This document shows positions 19,114 through 28,900 of a DNA stretch of 64,000 nt, piece by piece. This stretch comes from Corynebacterium sp. BD556 (GTDB lineage: Bacteria > Actinomycetota > Actinomycetes > Mycobacteriales > Mycobacteriaceae), in contig NZ_CP141643.1 of assembly GCF_038452275.1 (NCBI RefSeq), positions 1,178,001-1,242,000 on the forward strand, written 5' to 3'. The position numbers and the translations under genes were made by a program. Position 1 is the stretch's first letter. Each line of letters opens with the position of its first letter. Under the pieces are notes generated by a model that saw only the letters and a program-made list of their open reading frames with translations, searched no databases and was not told the DNA's origin.

Positions 19114-20136
19114 CTAGACCACCTCCCTGCGCCTATTCACCAAGCGGCTGCGGCTTCGCTGGCGTGTACCAAGCCGGTTAATACCCCACAAAAGAAGCGG
19201 CACCCCGGCAAGGGAGGTAACCACACCCACCGGAGTTTCCGCTGGGGCCCACAGGGCCTGGGCGATCGCGTCGGCAACCAAAAGCACAGCCGCGCCGATC
19301 AGGGGCGCAAGGATAAGCAAGAAGCGGTGTCTCGGCCCGGCAAGACGCTCAGCCACCACGGCCGACATCAAACCCAAAAAACCGATCGGGCCAGCGGCGG
19401 CCACAGCGGGCGCGACCAGCAGCACGGCGAAAATTACCGCAGTCACCCTCATAATGCGCGGGCGCGCCCCCACCGAAGCGGCAGTGGCATCGCCTGCACC
19501 GAGCAGGTCGAAGCCGCGCGCGGCGACGAACGCAAGCGGCACCACCACCGCGACAGCGACCATGCTGGGCCAAATGTCGCCCATGCGCACCCCTCCCAAA
19601 CGACCGGAAAGCCACGACAAAACGGTGGATAACTGCGCCTCGTCGAGCACCAGCACGATAGAGGTCAGGGCACTAAACAGCGCGGAGATCGCGATACCTA
19701 ATAACACCATGCGCTGGATCGCGCCTGCACCGGAGGCATCACCAGAGCTCATCCCTAAGCCCACCCCTACTGTGATGGCGGCGGCGACGCAGGCGCCGGC
19801 CAGCGCGCCCGGCAGGACCACACCCGCGTTCGTGCCCAGCAGCGCGGTGGCGGTGACTGCGCCGAAAGCAGCACCGGAGTTCACACCGGTGATTTCGGGG
19901 TCCGCGAGCGGGTTGCGCGTGGCGGTGCGCAGCAGCACACCTGCCGCCCCCAAACTCATCCCAATAATGGTGGCTGAAAGGAGGCGGTCGCGGGCCACGG
20001 CGTGGACTTCACTAGCCAACTGCGGGGCGTTGTCCGGCACCACCACTGCCTGCAGCCGCAGCACCCACAACACAGCAATCAGCAAAATGCTCGCGAGGCA
20101 ACTCGCGAGCACACGTGCGGGGATGCTCAGTTGCAT
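19114..20136 (-). CDS. Iron-siderophore ABC transporter permease (FecCD/BtuC family)
   Basis: A 340-residue permease and the second half of the heterodimeric channel. The RNPLADPEITGVNSGAAFG family signature lies near residue 73, and the FLGLMSAVVAERLAGPRH coupling region near 245. About ten hydrophobic segments are seen, with the first at residues 8-28. It is 9 bp downstream of the binding-protein gene. Confidence 0.92.
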   Translation of the reverse strand: MQLSIPARVLASCLASILLIAVLWVLRLQAVVVPDNAPQLASEVHAVARDRLLSATIIGMSLGAAGVLLRTATRNPLADPEITGVNSGAAFGAVTATALLGTNAGVVLPGALAGACVAAAITVGVGLGMSSGDASGAGAIQRMVLLGIAISALFSALTSIVLVLDEAQLSTVLSWLSGRLGGVRMGDIWPSMVAVAVVVPLAFVAARGFDLLGAGDATAASVGARPRIMRVTAVIFAVLLVAPAVAAAGPIGFLGLMSAVVAERLAGPRHRFLLILAPLIGAAVLLVADAIAQALWAPAETPVGVVTSLAGVPLLLWGINRLGTRQRSRSRLVNRRREVV

Positions 20137-20145
20137 TGACCCCGG

Positions 20146-21042
20146 TTATTTCTGGGCGGTTTCGATGATCTGGTCTAGCATGGCCTCGGCTGCCAGGGGT
20201 CCACGGGCGCGCGACCAAGTGTCTTGTTCAACCTCGACGATGTTGTCCACCACGGAGGCGTAGGGGCTGGATTTAAAGCCCTCAATGTCGTTGTAGAGGA
20301 AGACCACGTCGAGGTTCATCTCGGGCAGTTTGTCACCGGTTAGCTCAGCGACATCGGTTTTGGATTCGATATTGGAGCGCTCGCCGGTGTAGCCGTAGTC
20401 ATAGCCGGCGTCGGTCAGCAGCGAGCCGGAGAAGGACTGGTCAATCCAGGTGTAGAGCGTGTCATTGGACCATCCAACGAGAGCGGCGCGGGTGCCGGGC
20501 TGGACGGCGTTTTTGGCTTGGTCCACCTTGTCTAAGATGCGGGTGCGTACTTCGTCTGCCTTCTCGGGGGCGTCGCCGCCGATGAGCGCGGCGATTTCGT
20601 CCATGGAGTCGAGAACGTCGATGTAGGTCGCATCGGAATAGGCTTTCGTCTCTGCGATCTCGGACAGCTGCGGCATGATCGCTTCGTGGCGGGTGGGGCT
20701 AGCCAGGATGAGATCTGGTTCGAGAGACTGGATGACTTCCAGGTTCGGCTGTTTCGCCTGGCCGACGCTGGTGATTCCGGTGAGCTGGCCGGCCAAAGTG
20801 GCCGGTTCCGTCGATTGGCCGATCTCAACGATGCCGACCGGTTCCACGCCGATAGCTACCAGGATTTCTTCGTAGCGCCAGTCGAGGGCGACAACGCGCG
20901 GGGTTTCCGTGCCTGACCGCATTCGTGGTTCGCTTGTCGGTTCTGCTTCGTCCGCCCCGGCGCACGCCGTGAGCATGACGGCGCCCAGGAGGGCGACGAA
21001 GAAGGCGGCAAGTTTGGCGGAGAGGTTTCCGTGTTTTTGCAT
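20146..21042 (-). CDS. Siderophore-binding lipoprotein of ABC transporter
   Basis: A 298-residue exported lipoprotein that captures the iron-siderophore complex at the cell surface. The N-terminal signal peptide ends in a lipobox, VMLTAC, with the lipid-modified Cys at residue 27. The rest is a FecB/FepB-type fold (RVVALDWRYEEILVAIG, PDLILASPTRHEAIMPQL). It is the first gene of the importer operon and lies just downstream of two DtxR-like boxes, so it is expected to be induced in iron limitation. Confidence 0.92.
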   Translation of the reverse strand: MQKHGNLSAKLAAFFVALLGAVMLTACAGADEAEPTSEPRMRSGTETPRVVALDWRYEEILVAIGVEPVGIVEIGQSTEPATLAGQLTGITSVGQAKQPNLEVIQSLEPDLILASPTRHEAIMPQLSEIAETKAYSDATYIDVLDSMDEIAALIGGDAPEKADEVRTRILDKVDQAKNAVQPGTRAALVGWSNDTLYTWIDQSFSGSLLTDAGYDYGYTGERSNIESKTDVAELTGDKLPEMNLDVVFLYNDIEGFKSSPYASVVDNIVEVEQDTWSRARGPLAAEAMLDQIIETAQK

Positions 21043-21061
21043 GCGCGAAATCTTACACGGA

Positions 21062-21095
21062 TTAGGTCAACCTAAGCAAGGGTGGCCTAACTTAA
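21062..21095 (-). promoter_or_regulatory. Two overlapping DtxR-like iron boxes
   Basis: Two 19-mers, at 21062-21080 (starting TTAGGTCAACCTAA) and 21077-21095 (ending GGCCTAACTTAA), each match the DtxR consensus TTAGGTTAGSCTAACCTAA at about 14 of 19 positions by eye. They lie 20-53 bp upstream of the siderophore-binding lipoprotein start. Iron-bound DtxR should repress the operon here. Confidence 0.75.
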
Positions 21096-21901
21096 TTTTT
21101 GTGCTGGAGTTCGCCGTAGATCGCAGTGTTCGTTTCCTGCCATAAAGGCTTAGCCCAGTCGCCGAACTGCCGGTCGCTCAAAACCACCATCGCCTGCCGG
21201 CCCGGGACGACCCACAGGTAAGTCCCCGCCATGCCGAAATGCCCGACGGTTTGCGCCGGCATATTATCGCCAGTCCAATGCGGCGATTTCTCCCCCTTGA
21301 TTTCAAAACCAAGACCCCACGGGCAGGGCGTTTGCATGCCGTAGCCGGGAACAACGCCGCGCAGCTCACCAAATTGATTGCGGAAGGCTTCCCGTAGGGT
21401 CTGCTCGCTAAGCAGCATCGGTTGCACAAGCTCGGCGGCAAAAGATCGCAGATCGCTTAACGACGCTTTCCCCTCGTGCCCCGGCGAACCATAAATCTGC
21501 GCCGAGTTCATCCCGAGCGGAACAAAAACTGCCTCCCGGACGTAATCGGCAAAGCTCATCCCCGTCTCCTGCTCCAGCAGATCGCCCAAGATCTCGAAAC
21601 CTGCCGAGGAGTAAATGCGTCTTTCCCCCACGCCGCGCTGCGGCTCACGCGAGTCGAAGCCGACACCGCTGGCATGCGCCAACAAGTGGCGTACCGTGGC
21701 GCCCTGCGGCCCGGCTGGGGAGTCAAGCTCCAGTGCTCCTTCTTCCACCGCAAGCAAAAAGGCATAAGCACTGAGCAGCTTGGTGACACTCGCCAACTCG
21801 TAGACCCGGTCCTCATCGCCCACGCTCGCCTCAGTGTCGCCGACGAGTGCGGCGCAGACATTGTCTACCGGCCAATTGCTCAAATGCGCACGCAAATCCA
21901 T
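21092..21901 (-). CDS. Serine hydrolase, beta-lactamase/class C-like
   Basis: A 269-residue member of the serine beta-lactamase-like family. The SxxK motif reads ASVTKLL near residue 40, and the YxN counterpart is in RIYSSAGFEILGDLLEQ near 98. HFGMAGT near 225 is the likely third motif region. No signal peptide is seen, so it is probably cytoplasmic, with an esterase-type rather than antibiotic-degrading role. The start is ATG complementary to 21899-21901 (MDLRAHLSN). Its 3' end approaches the DtxR boxes of the downstream importer operon. Confidence 0.85.
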   Translation of the reverse strand: MDLRAHLSNWPVDNVCAALVGDTEASVGDEDRVYELASVTKLLSAYAFLLAVEEGALELDSPAGPQGATVRHLLAHASGVGFDSREPQRGVGERRIYSSAGFEILGDLLEQETGMSFADYVREAVFVPLGMNSAQIYGSPGHEGKASLSDLRSFAAELVQPMLLSEQTLREAFRNQFGELRGVVPGYGMQTPCPWGLGFEIKGEKSPHWTGDNMPAQTVGHFGMAGTYLWVVPGRQAMVVLSDRQFGDWAKPLWQETNTAIYGELQHKN

Positions 21902-21967
21902 GGGCCCGATGCTACGTCTGCGAAGCAACCGGGGGTGTGCAGCACAACCCCCCGAGCGCAACGATGG

Positions 21968-22361
21968 CTACTTCCACTGCACAACGACGGTGTAGTCACT
22001 CATCGCGGTGCTTTGAGTCAACGCTTCCCCGTGATTGCGCAAAAGCTCCTCAGTACGAACCGAAGCACGGTCAAGGAGGCCATTGTCGACGGCTTCCTGT
22101 TGCGCCACCTCCTCCTCAGCGGCGAGGAAACCAGAAACATCCTCAAACCTCAACTGGTTAAGCGGGTTGAGCGACTGATCCATCACAGCAATCGAACCCG
22201 GGTCGATGGTCGTGTCAATGACCCCAACCTCAGGAGCTGCAATAGTAATAGTGCGCTCCAGGTCGTCGACGGTGACGTCGATAAGCTCGGCATTTTTGAT
22301 GCCCGCGGTCACGCGCCCTTTATACGTAATCAAGAAGTTCTTGCCGGTAAACGGCAAAGTA
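21968..22361 (-). pseudogene. DUF4230 gene, C-terminal part, split by IS256-type element
   Basis: The C-terminal about 130 codons of a DUF4230 protein, from LPFTGKN to VVVQWK. The N-terminal part lies across the insertion at 23803-24063. Removal of the element and one copy of the 25-bp duplication joins the two parts in frame at GRTLPFTGKNFLITYKG, so the gene was intact before insertion. The fragment alone has no proper start; an in-frame TTG in the duplication could start it but would yield a protein without its membrane anchor. Confidence 0.85.
22337..22361. repeat. 25-bp target duplication, left copy
   Basis: The 25 bp that begin GTTCTTGCCGGTAAACGG and end CAAAGTA are repeated exactly at 23803-23827 on the other side of the IS256-type element. 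The core is palindromic (TTGCCG-gtaaa-CGGCAA). Confidence 0.9.
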
Positions 22362-23802
22362 GAGAGTGTCCGATAGTTTGTGTGCGGGGGTTTGGTTTAC
22401 AAGTACTCCGCGAATCGGTTGGGGTATGCCACAGCTAGTTGGTTGATGGCTTGCTTCCAGCCATTGGCCTTTGCTCCTTCAACATACCCGTTGCACTCAA
22501 CGGCGCGCTTGGCTTGCTTCGAGCGTTTGGCAGCGCGTTTGTCTTCGATGTTGCAAATCATCAGCCAAAGCGTCTTCACAGCCGCTGTATCGTTCGGGAA
22601 CTGGCCCCGATTCCGGGTAGCTTTGCGCAGCTCAGCGTTAAGTGACTCGATCGAATTCGTGGTGTACAACACCTTGCGCGCTGCTGGCGGGAACTGCAAA
22701 AACGGCACGAACCGTTCCCACGCATCACGCCACACCTTCACCGACTGCGGGTATTTCTGGCCAAGCTCAGAGGTTTCGAACGCATCTAAGCTGGCACGGG
22801 CGGTATCTTCGTTTGCGGCCGTGTAGATCGCACGTAACGCGCTGGAGACAGCTTTTCGGTCCTGATAGGACACCCACCGGTTCGCCGCCCGGATCAGGTG
22901 CACGATGCAGGTCTGCACCATCGAATTCGGCCAGGTCGCCTCCACGGCTTCCGCTAAGCCTTTAAGCCCATCACAGCAGACGATGAAGACATCCTGGACG
23001 CCACGGTTGGCCAGATCTGCGCACACCGATGCCCACAAGGCGGCGCCTTCATTATCAGCAATCCACAAGCCCAGGATGCGCTTGATACCGTCGATGTCGA
23101 TGCCCACCGCCATGTAGCACGCCTTGTTGACTACACGGTGGCCATCGCGGATCTTCACGCGTAGCGCATCAAGGAAGATTACTGGGTAAAACTCGTCGAG
23201 CTGACGGTTCTGCCAGATCATGACCTCGTCTAAGACTGCATCGGTAATGGTGCTGATCGTATCCGGGCTCATATCCACCCCCAGGGTGGACCCAAGATGG
23301 TGCTGAATATCACGCACTGTCATCCCACCGGCGTACAGCGAGATGATCATGTCATCGAGCTCTGTCAGCCGGCGTGCGCTATTGGGCACCATCTGGGGCG
23401 TAAACGTGCCGCAACGATCCCTGGGTACAGTCACTTCCAACGTGCCGTAACCAGAGTTAACCGTCTTGGTGTACGACCCGTTGCGGTGGTTACCACCCTG
23501 TGTTGGTTCAACCTGGGCCTTCATCTTCCGGTCGGAATGACGGTAGCCCAAATGGGCATCCATTTCCGCCTGCAGACCAGCGTTAATCGACGCCTGCAAC
23601 AGACCTTTGACCAGGTCACTGGCGTCACCGGTGGACGTCGACAACTCGCCAATCAGCTTGGCGAGCTCAGGATTTTCCATCAGCTTCTCGCTGATCTCGT
23701 TGACCTTGTCCTGGTCATGGTTTTTCTTCGTTGTCACCGTTGTCATTATCGGTGAAACTCCTTCTGTATCAGAGCCTCACACACAAACTTCCTGACACCC
23801 TC
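22362..23802 (-). mobile_element. IS256-family insertion sequence (1441 bp)
   Basis: The element carries one Mutator-type transposase gene. Imperfect terminal inverted repeats are GAGAGTGTCCGATAGTTTGT at the left and, read inward from the right, GAGGGTGTCAGGAAGTTTGT. It is flanked by an exact 25-bp direct repeat and interrupts a DUF4230 gene. The boundaries follow from where the duplication ends and the inverted repeats begin. Confidence 0.92.
22397..23746 (-). CDS. IS256-family (Mutator-type) transposase
   Basis: A 449-residue transposase with an intact DDE triad: Asp in YPVIFLDALRVKI near residue 195, Asp in IVCCDGLKGL near 260, and Glu in TTNSIESLNAELR near 370. The Mutator signature segment is seen around the second and third acids. 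The gene appears full length, so the element may still be mobile. It starts at ATG complementary to 23744-23746. Confidence 0.95.
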   Translation of the reverse strand: MTTVTTKKNHDQDKVNEISEKLMENPELAKLIGELSTSTGDASDLVKGLLQASINAGLQAEMDAHLGYRHSDRKMKAQVEPTQGGNHRNGSYTKTVNSGYGTLEVTVPRDRCGTFTPQMVPNSARRLTELDDMIISLYAGGMTVRDIQHHLGSTLGVDMSPDTISTITDAVLDEVMIWQNRQLDEFYPVIFLDALRVKIRDGHRVVNKACYMAVGIDIDGIKRILGLWIADNEGAALWASVCADLANRGVQDVFIVCCDGLKGLAEAVEATWPNSMVQTCIVHLIRAANRWVSYQDRKAVSSALRAIYTAANEDTARASLDAFETSELGQKYPQSVKVWRDAWERFVPFLQFPPAARKVLYTTNSIESLNAELRKATRNRGQFPNDTAAVKTLWLMICNIEDKRAAKRSKQAKRAVECNGYVEGAKANGWKQAINQLAVAYPNRFAEYL

Positions 23803-23827
23803 GTTCTTGCCGGTAAACGGCAAAGTA
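23803..23827. repeat. 25-bp target duplication, right copy
   Basis: Exact copy of 22337-22361. It belongs to the reading frame of the interrupted DUF4230 gene. Confidence 0.9.
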
Positions 23828-24063
23828 CGCCCAACGAACTGATAACCTTGCTCATCGAATTTACCCACGCGAGAAAAGGCGTACTCCTCAGTGGCGAGTT
23901 CAGCAATCTCATTGAAAGACGAACCCAAAGACTCAGCAGTAATGGTCTGCTTGCCGCGACCGAAAAGCTCAGGACGCAACATCACAGCAGCGACCGCCAG
24001 CGCAACCACAAGCGCAACAACCGCCAACACCACAACACCACCACGGCGCACAAGAGCGAGCAT
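23803..24063 (-). pseudogene. DUF4230 gene, N-terminal part, split by IS256-type element
   Basis: The N-terminal about 87 codons of the DUF4230 protein: a single membrane segment at about residues 9-28 (VVVLAVVALVVALAVAAV) followed by the start of the external domain (ELATEEYAFSRVGKF). The frame runs through the duplication into the IS and stops soon after. ATG complementary to 24061-24063 is preceded by GAGGTGGG; TTG 24066 is an alternative. The pre-insertion protein was about 208 residues. DUF4230 proteins have no firmly known function. Confidence 0.85.
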
Positions 24064-24233
24064 CAACCCACCTCAACATCCCTTGAACTACACACAAACA
24101 ATTAACTGTGAACTGTACACAGAAAACCTACATCCCTTTGCCAGAAAGATGCCCTAAGTGCTACAAAATGTGACCGAGCGCATAGGGTGGGAAACACTTC
24201 CCTCCCCCTTTGACCCCGACCAGGAAGACTCCC

Positions 24234-25847
24234 ATGTCAGGTTCCACGCAAACAGCCCCAACCCACCCCGAGAAGAAACCACCACAAGAAACAGCTGGCT
24301 TCCTCGGCGTCGTAGAAAAGCTAGGCAACAAACTTCCCGACCCCTTCTGGCTGTTTATCATCCTCTCCGGCCTCGTCGTCATCACCTCCCGGATCGGCTC
24401 CGCAGCCGGAATGCAAGCCGAAGACCCCGGCACCGGCGAACTAATCAAAGTTGAATCACTCGCCACCGAAGAAAACATCAAACGGATGGTCGCCGAAGCC
24501 GTCAACAACTTCATCACCTTCCCGCCCCTAGGCGTAATCCTCGCAGTGATGCTGGGTGTGGCCGTCGCCGAACAAACCGGGCTGCTCTCCGCCCTAGTGC
24601 GCGCCATGGTCGCCCGAGTCAGCCCCGTACTACTCACCTTCATGGTCGCGCTCGCCGGCGTCACCGGCTCAGTCGCATCCGACGCCATCTACGTCATCAT
24701 CATCCCGCTCGGTGCCATGGCCTTCTACGCAGTAGGCCGCTCCCCCATCGTCGGCGCCATGGTCGCCTTCGCCGCATCCTCCGCAGGCTTCAACGCCTCA
24801 CTGATCCTCAACATCACCGACCTTCTACTCGCCGGCATCTCAACCTCAGCAGCCGAAATCGTCGACCCCGACTATCAAGTCTCACCCGTAGCAAACATCT
24901 TCTTCGTCATCCCCTCAGCTATCGTCCTAGCCCTCATCATCACCGCAGTAACCGAACTATTCGTCGACAAGAAAGCACGCCAGCTTATCGACCACGACGA
25001 CCTCGAAGAAGACGAACTGACCTTCGACAACGCCACCGAAGGCGACAGACCAGCCGACGCAACCGACGACGATTTGTCGCTGTCGCCCACCGAGTCCAAA
25101 GCACTCGCCTTATCCGGTGTGGTGCTGCTAGTCTTCCTGGCCGCATTCTTCCTCCTGCTGTTCGTGCCGGGCTCACCCCTAGCCAACCCAGACGAAGGCT
25201 TCATGAAATCCCCGCTGATCACAGCCATCGCAGTACCAATCTCACTGTGCTTCTTCCTCTGCGGCCTCACCTACGGACTAACCGCACACACCATCACCTC
25301 CAGCGCCGACATCCCCGACATGATGGCCAAAGGACTAAAGACCCTGCTCCCAATGCTGGTGCTATTCTTCGCCGTCTCCCAATTCCTCGCCTGGTTCAAA
25401 TGGTCAAACCTCGGGGCATGGACCGCAATCCGCGGCGCCGAACTACTCCAGCGCTGGGACCTCCCAGTCATACTGCTCTTCGCCGGATTCGTCCTCATGG
25501 TCGCACTGATCAACCTGCTACTGACCTCCGGCTCCGCCCAATGGGCACTCATGGCACCCGTAGTCGTGCCGATGATGATGTACGTCGGCGTCTCCCCCGA
25601 AGTCACACAAATGCTATTCCGCATCGGCGACTCACCCACCAACATCATCACCCCGATGTCACCCTACTTCGCCCTCGCCCTGACCTTCCTCCAGCGCTAC
25701 TACAAAAAAGCCGGCGTGGGCACCCTCATGTCCCTCGCCCTGCCCTACTCCATCGCCATGGTCGTCGGCTGGTTCATCTTCTTCATCATCTGGTACTTCC
25801 TAGGCATCCCACTTGGCCCAGGCTCACCAATGACCTACGAAGGCTAA
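24234..25847 (+). CDS. AbgT-family transporter
   Basis: A 537-residue polytopic membrane protein of the AbgT family, whose members transport p-aminobenzoyl-glutamate or export sulfonamide-like compounds. About eleven hydrophobic segments are seen, starting at PFWLFIILSGLVVIT. Family signatures include GVAVAEQTGLLSALVR near residue 112 and the C-terminal GDSPTNIITPMSPYF near 468. An acidic loop (HDDLEEDELTFDN) joins the halves. The start is ATG 24234 with AGGAAG seven bases upstream. Its direction, import or export, cannot be told from sequence. Confidence 0.92.
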   Translation: MSGSTQTAPTHPEKKPPQETAGFLGVVEKLGNKLPDPFWLFIILSGLVVITSRIGSAAGMQAEDPGTGELIKVESLATEENIKRMVAEAVNNFITFPPLGVILAVMLGVAVAEQTGLLSALVRAMVARVSPVLLTFMVALAGVTGSVASDAIYVIIIPLGAMAFYAVGRSPIVGAMVAFAASSAGFNASLILNITDLLLAGISTSAAEIVDPDYQVSPVANIFFVIPSAIVLALIITAVTELFVDKKARQLIDHDDLEEDELTFDNATEGDRPADATDDDLSLSPTESKALALSGVVLLVFLAAFFLLLFVPGSPLANPDEGFMKSPLITAIAVPISLCFFLCGLTYGLTAHTITSSADIPDMMAKGLKTLLPMLVLFFAVSQFLAWFKWSNLGAWTAIRGAELLQRWDLPVILLFAGFVLMVALINLLLTSGSAQWALMAPVVVPMMMYVGVSPEVTQMLFRIGDSPTNIITPMSPYFALALTFLQRYYKKAGVGTLMSLALPYSIAMVVGWFIFFIIWYFLGIPLGPGSPMTYEG

Positions 25848-25858
25848 ATAGTTGTGCG

Positions 25859-25888
25859 GGCCCAGCCGCGCTCACCGGAAGGTGGGCC
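25859..25888 (+). terminator. Possible terminator after the AbgT gene
   Basis: GGCCCA at 25859-25864 pairs with TGGGCC at 25883-25888, 12 bp after the stop codon. The stem is short and no T tract follows, so it is a weak candidate. The rest of 25848-25947 shows nothing before the CRISPR array. Confidence 0.35.
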
Positions 25889-25947
25889 GGGTTAGGCAAG
25901 TGTGCAGGGAGCGCTCCCAGTAGAACTGACCTCTACCAGGGTCGGTG

Positions 25948-28900
25948 GGCTCATCCCCGCTCACGCGGGGAGCACACACATCCATGAGTACTCCCCTGTC
26001 ACTTGTGGGGCTCATCCCCGCTCACGCGGGGAGCACCAAGGACGCCGCCGCGGGAGACAACGAAGCCGGGGGCTCATCCCCGCTCACGCGGGGAGCACAC
26101 ACATCCATGAGTACTCCCCTGTCACTTGTGGGGCTCATCCCCGCTCACGCGGGGAGCACTCCACGCTGAGTGCCTATGCCAATGGCAGGACGGGCTCATC
26201 CCCGCTCACGCGGAGAGCACCCATTTTCCAGCTCTAGCGCGAGGCTGGCACGCGGCTCATCCCCGCTCACGCGGAGAGCACGGGCTAAACGAGCGTATAG
26301 ACCATCTGGAGTCGGGCTCATCCCCGCTCACGCGGGGAGCACTCAACCAGCTCACGGATCTGTCGACTGACCGCGGGCTCATCCCCGCTCACGCGGGGAG
26401 CACGCAGGTCGGTCTCGATCAGTTGTGCGATACCCAGGCTCATCCCCGCTCACGCGGGGAGCACTGGTCGCCTGGTCAGAGTTCCGAACAGGACCCGGGC
26501 TCATCCCCGCTCACGCGGGGAGCACTATCGGTTCAGTGGAGTGGGGCTGGAGGGGTGGGGCTCATCCCCGCTCACGCGGGGAGCACTATCGGTTCGGTGG
26601 AGTGGGGCTGGAGGGGTGGGGCTCATCCCCGCTCACGCGGGGAGCACGAGGAGGTCACGCCGTTCTCGCTGGTCACGGCGGGCTCATCCCCGCTCACGCG
26701 GGGAGCACCAAACACCAGGTGCGAGATTGTCGCCTCCACCCGGCTCATCCCCGCTCACGCGGGGAGCACGCGTGATGCGCTACACCGCCCCCTCTGGCAA
26801 GGGGCTCATCCCCGCTCACGCGGGGAGCACTCCGGTCTCTTGGTAGCTCATTTAGTACTCTCCGGCTCATCCCCGCTCACGCGGGGAGCACGATTCCGCA
26901 CCCTGCTCGATCTCACCTCCGCTGGGCTCATCCCCGCTCACGCGGGGAGCACGCGAGTACGACGCCCTGTGGTACGCCGCCTGGGGGCTCATCCCCGCTC
27001 ACGCGGGGAGCACCAACACCTGCGGTAGCGGCGCCGACCTTGAGAGGGCTCATCCCCGCTCACGCGGGGAGCACCTGTCCAGCCAGTTGCATACCGCCCC
27101 GGACGGGGGCTCATCCCCGCTCACGCGGGGAGCACCACGACGGTTCACCGCGCCCTGGGGGTGCTGCGGGCTCATCCCCGCTCACGCGGGGAGCACGGTG
27201 GGGCCGCTGCGGCTGCGTCGCACCCGCAGGGCTCATCCCCGCTCACGCGGGGAGCACCTCAGCTTCGGTCGCTGGGCTGGCGGTTCCATCGGCTCATCCC
27301 CGCTCACGCGGGGAGCACTTTGTGTGCGGGGTGCCATTGAACCTCGCTAGAGGCTCATCCCCGCTCACGCGGGGAGCACTGCAGCGGCGGTGGCTTGGTG
27401 CTCGGCCTCAGCGGCTCATCCCCGCTCATGCGGGGAGCACGCCGGATCAATCCCCGACAAATCCCACTCCCTCAGGCTCATCCCCGCTCACGCGGGGAGC
27501 ACGTGGTCATGCGGCTGTCCTTTCGGGTTGTGGGCGGCTCATCCCCGCTCACGCGGGGAGCACTGTCCTACGGCGTATCCGGCAGCCCCAACACGGGGCT
27601 CATCCCCGCTCACGCGGGGAGCACTCTGATTTCTGGACGTCGCCATGCTGGGGTAGGGGCTCATCCCCGCTCACGCGGGGAGCACGGAATAGAAATCATT
27701 AATCTGCCGCACCGCGACGGCTCATCCCCGCTCACGCGGGGAGCACACGATGGAAGATCGTGCACGCCTTCGTATTCAGGGCTCATCCCCGCTCACGCGG
27801 GGAGCACTGGTCCTTTCGGGGTTGTGGACTTGCGCCCGTCGGCTCATCCCCGCTCACGCGGGGAGCACATCTCGAGTGCGATCAAGTCACGGAACATCAT
27901 GGGCTCATCCCCGCTCACGCGGGGAGCACTTCTGTGCCCTCGAAGCACTGGGCCCGGTGTTGGGCTCATCCCCGCTCACGCGGGGAGCACTGACCCCGGA
28001 GCTAGTCGTGTCGAATGGGATGGGGCTCATCCCCGCTCACGCGGGGAGCACCAGCGTTGGTTGAAGAACGGAACGATGGATATGGGCTCATCCCCGCTCA
28101 CGCGGGGAGCACCCGTCCTCGATGCTGATCCCGTCGTCGGCTGGCGGCTCATCCCCGCTCACGCGGGGAGCACCGCCAGGGACGATCTGCGTCGTGCAGC
28201 GATCGCGGCTCATCCCCGCTCACGCGGGGAGCACTTAAGGAGCTCAGTGGTGAGGTTGACCAGCAGGGGCTCATCCCCGCTCACGCGGGGAGCACTCTTG
28301 TCAGGGCCTTCAAAAGCAATGAGCATGGGGCTCATCCCCGCTCACGCGGGGAGCACCCACCCAACGTACGCAGTAGTGTGGCAAAGGCGGGCTCATCCCC
28401 GCTCACGCGGGGAGCACTGGTGTGTTCCTGTCTTGCTGACACTCTTTAAGGGCTCATCCCCGCTCACGCGGGGAGCACTCGTGTTGTCGGGTTTTACGCT
28501 GACCCATCAGGGGCTCATCCCCGCTCACGCGGGGAGCACGCGCTTGATTTGCCGCGACCGCCTTTTAAAACGGGCTCATCCCCGCTCACGCGGGGAGCAC
28601 CCTGGGTGAGGCTATTAGTCGATGGTGAAATGCGGCTCATCCCCGCTCACGCGGGGAGCACTAGACGCACCGGAAGGGCAACTTTTTGAACTGCGGCTCA
28701 TCCCCGCTCACGCGGGGAGCACTGGAATGCCCGCGCACCGAGCGTTCACCAGCAGGGCTCATCCCCGCTCACGCGGGGAGCACTACAGACTCGTTCACAT
28801 CGGTCGCGCTCACAGCGGCTCATCCCCGCTCACGCGGGGAGCACGCGCAGCCTGTCCCGCCGACGGAGGGAACTCTGGGCTCATCCCCGCTCACGCGGGG

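Noticed and set aside
25848-25947. CRISPR leader on the left of the array
   Set aside because: The repeat orientation and variant repeats place the old end here; the sequence is GC-rich and lacks leader character.
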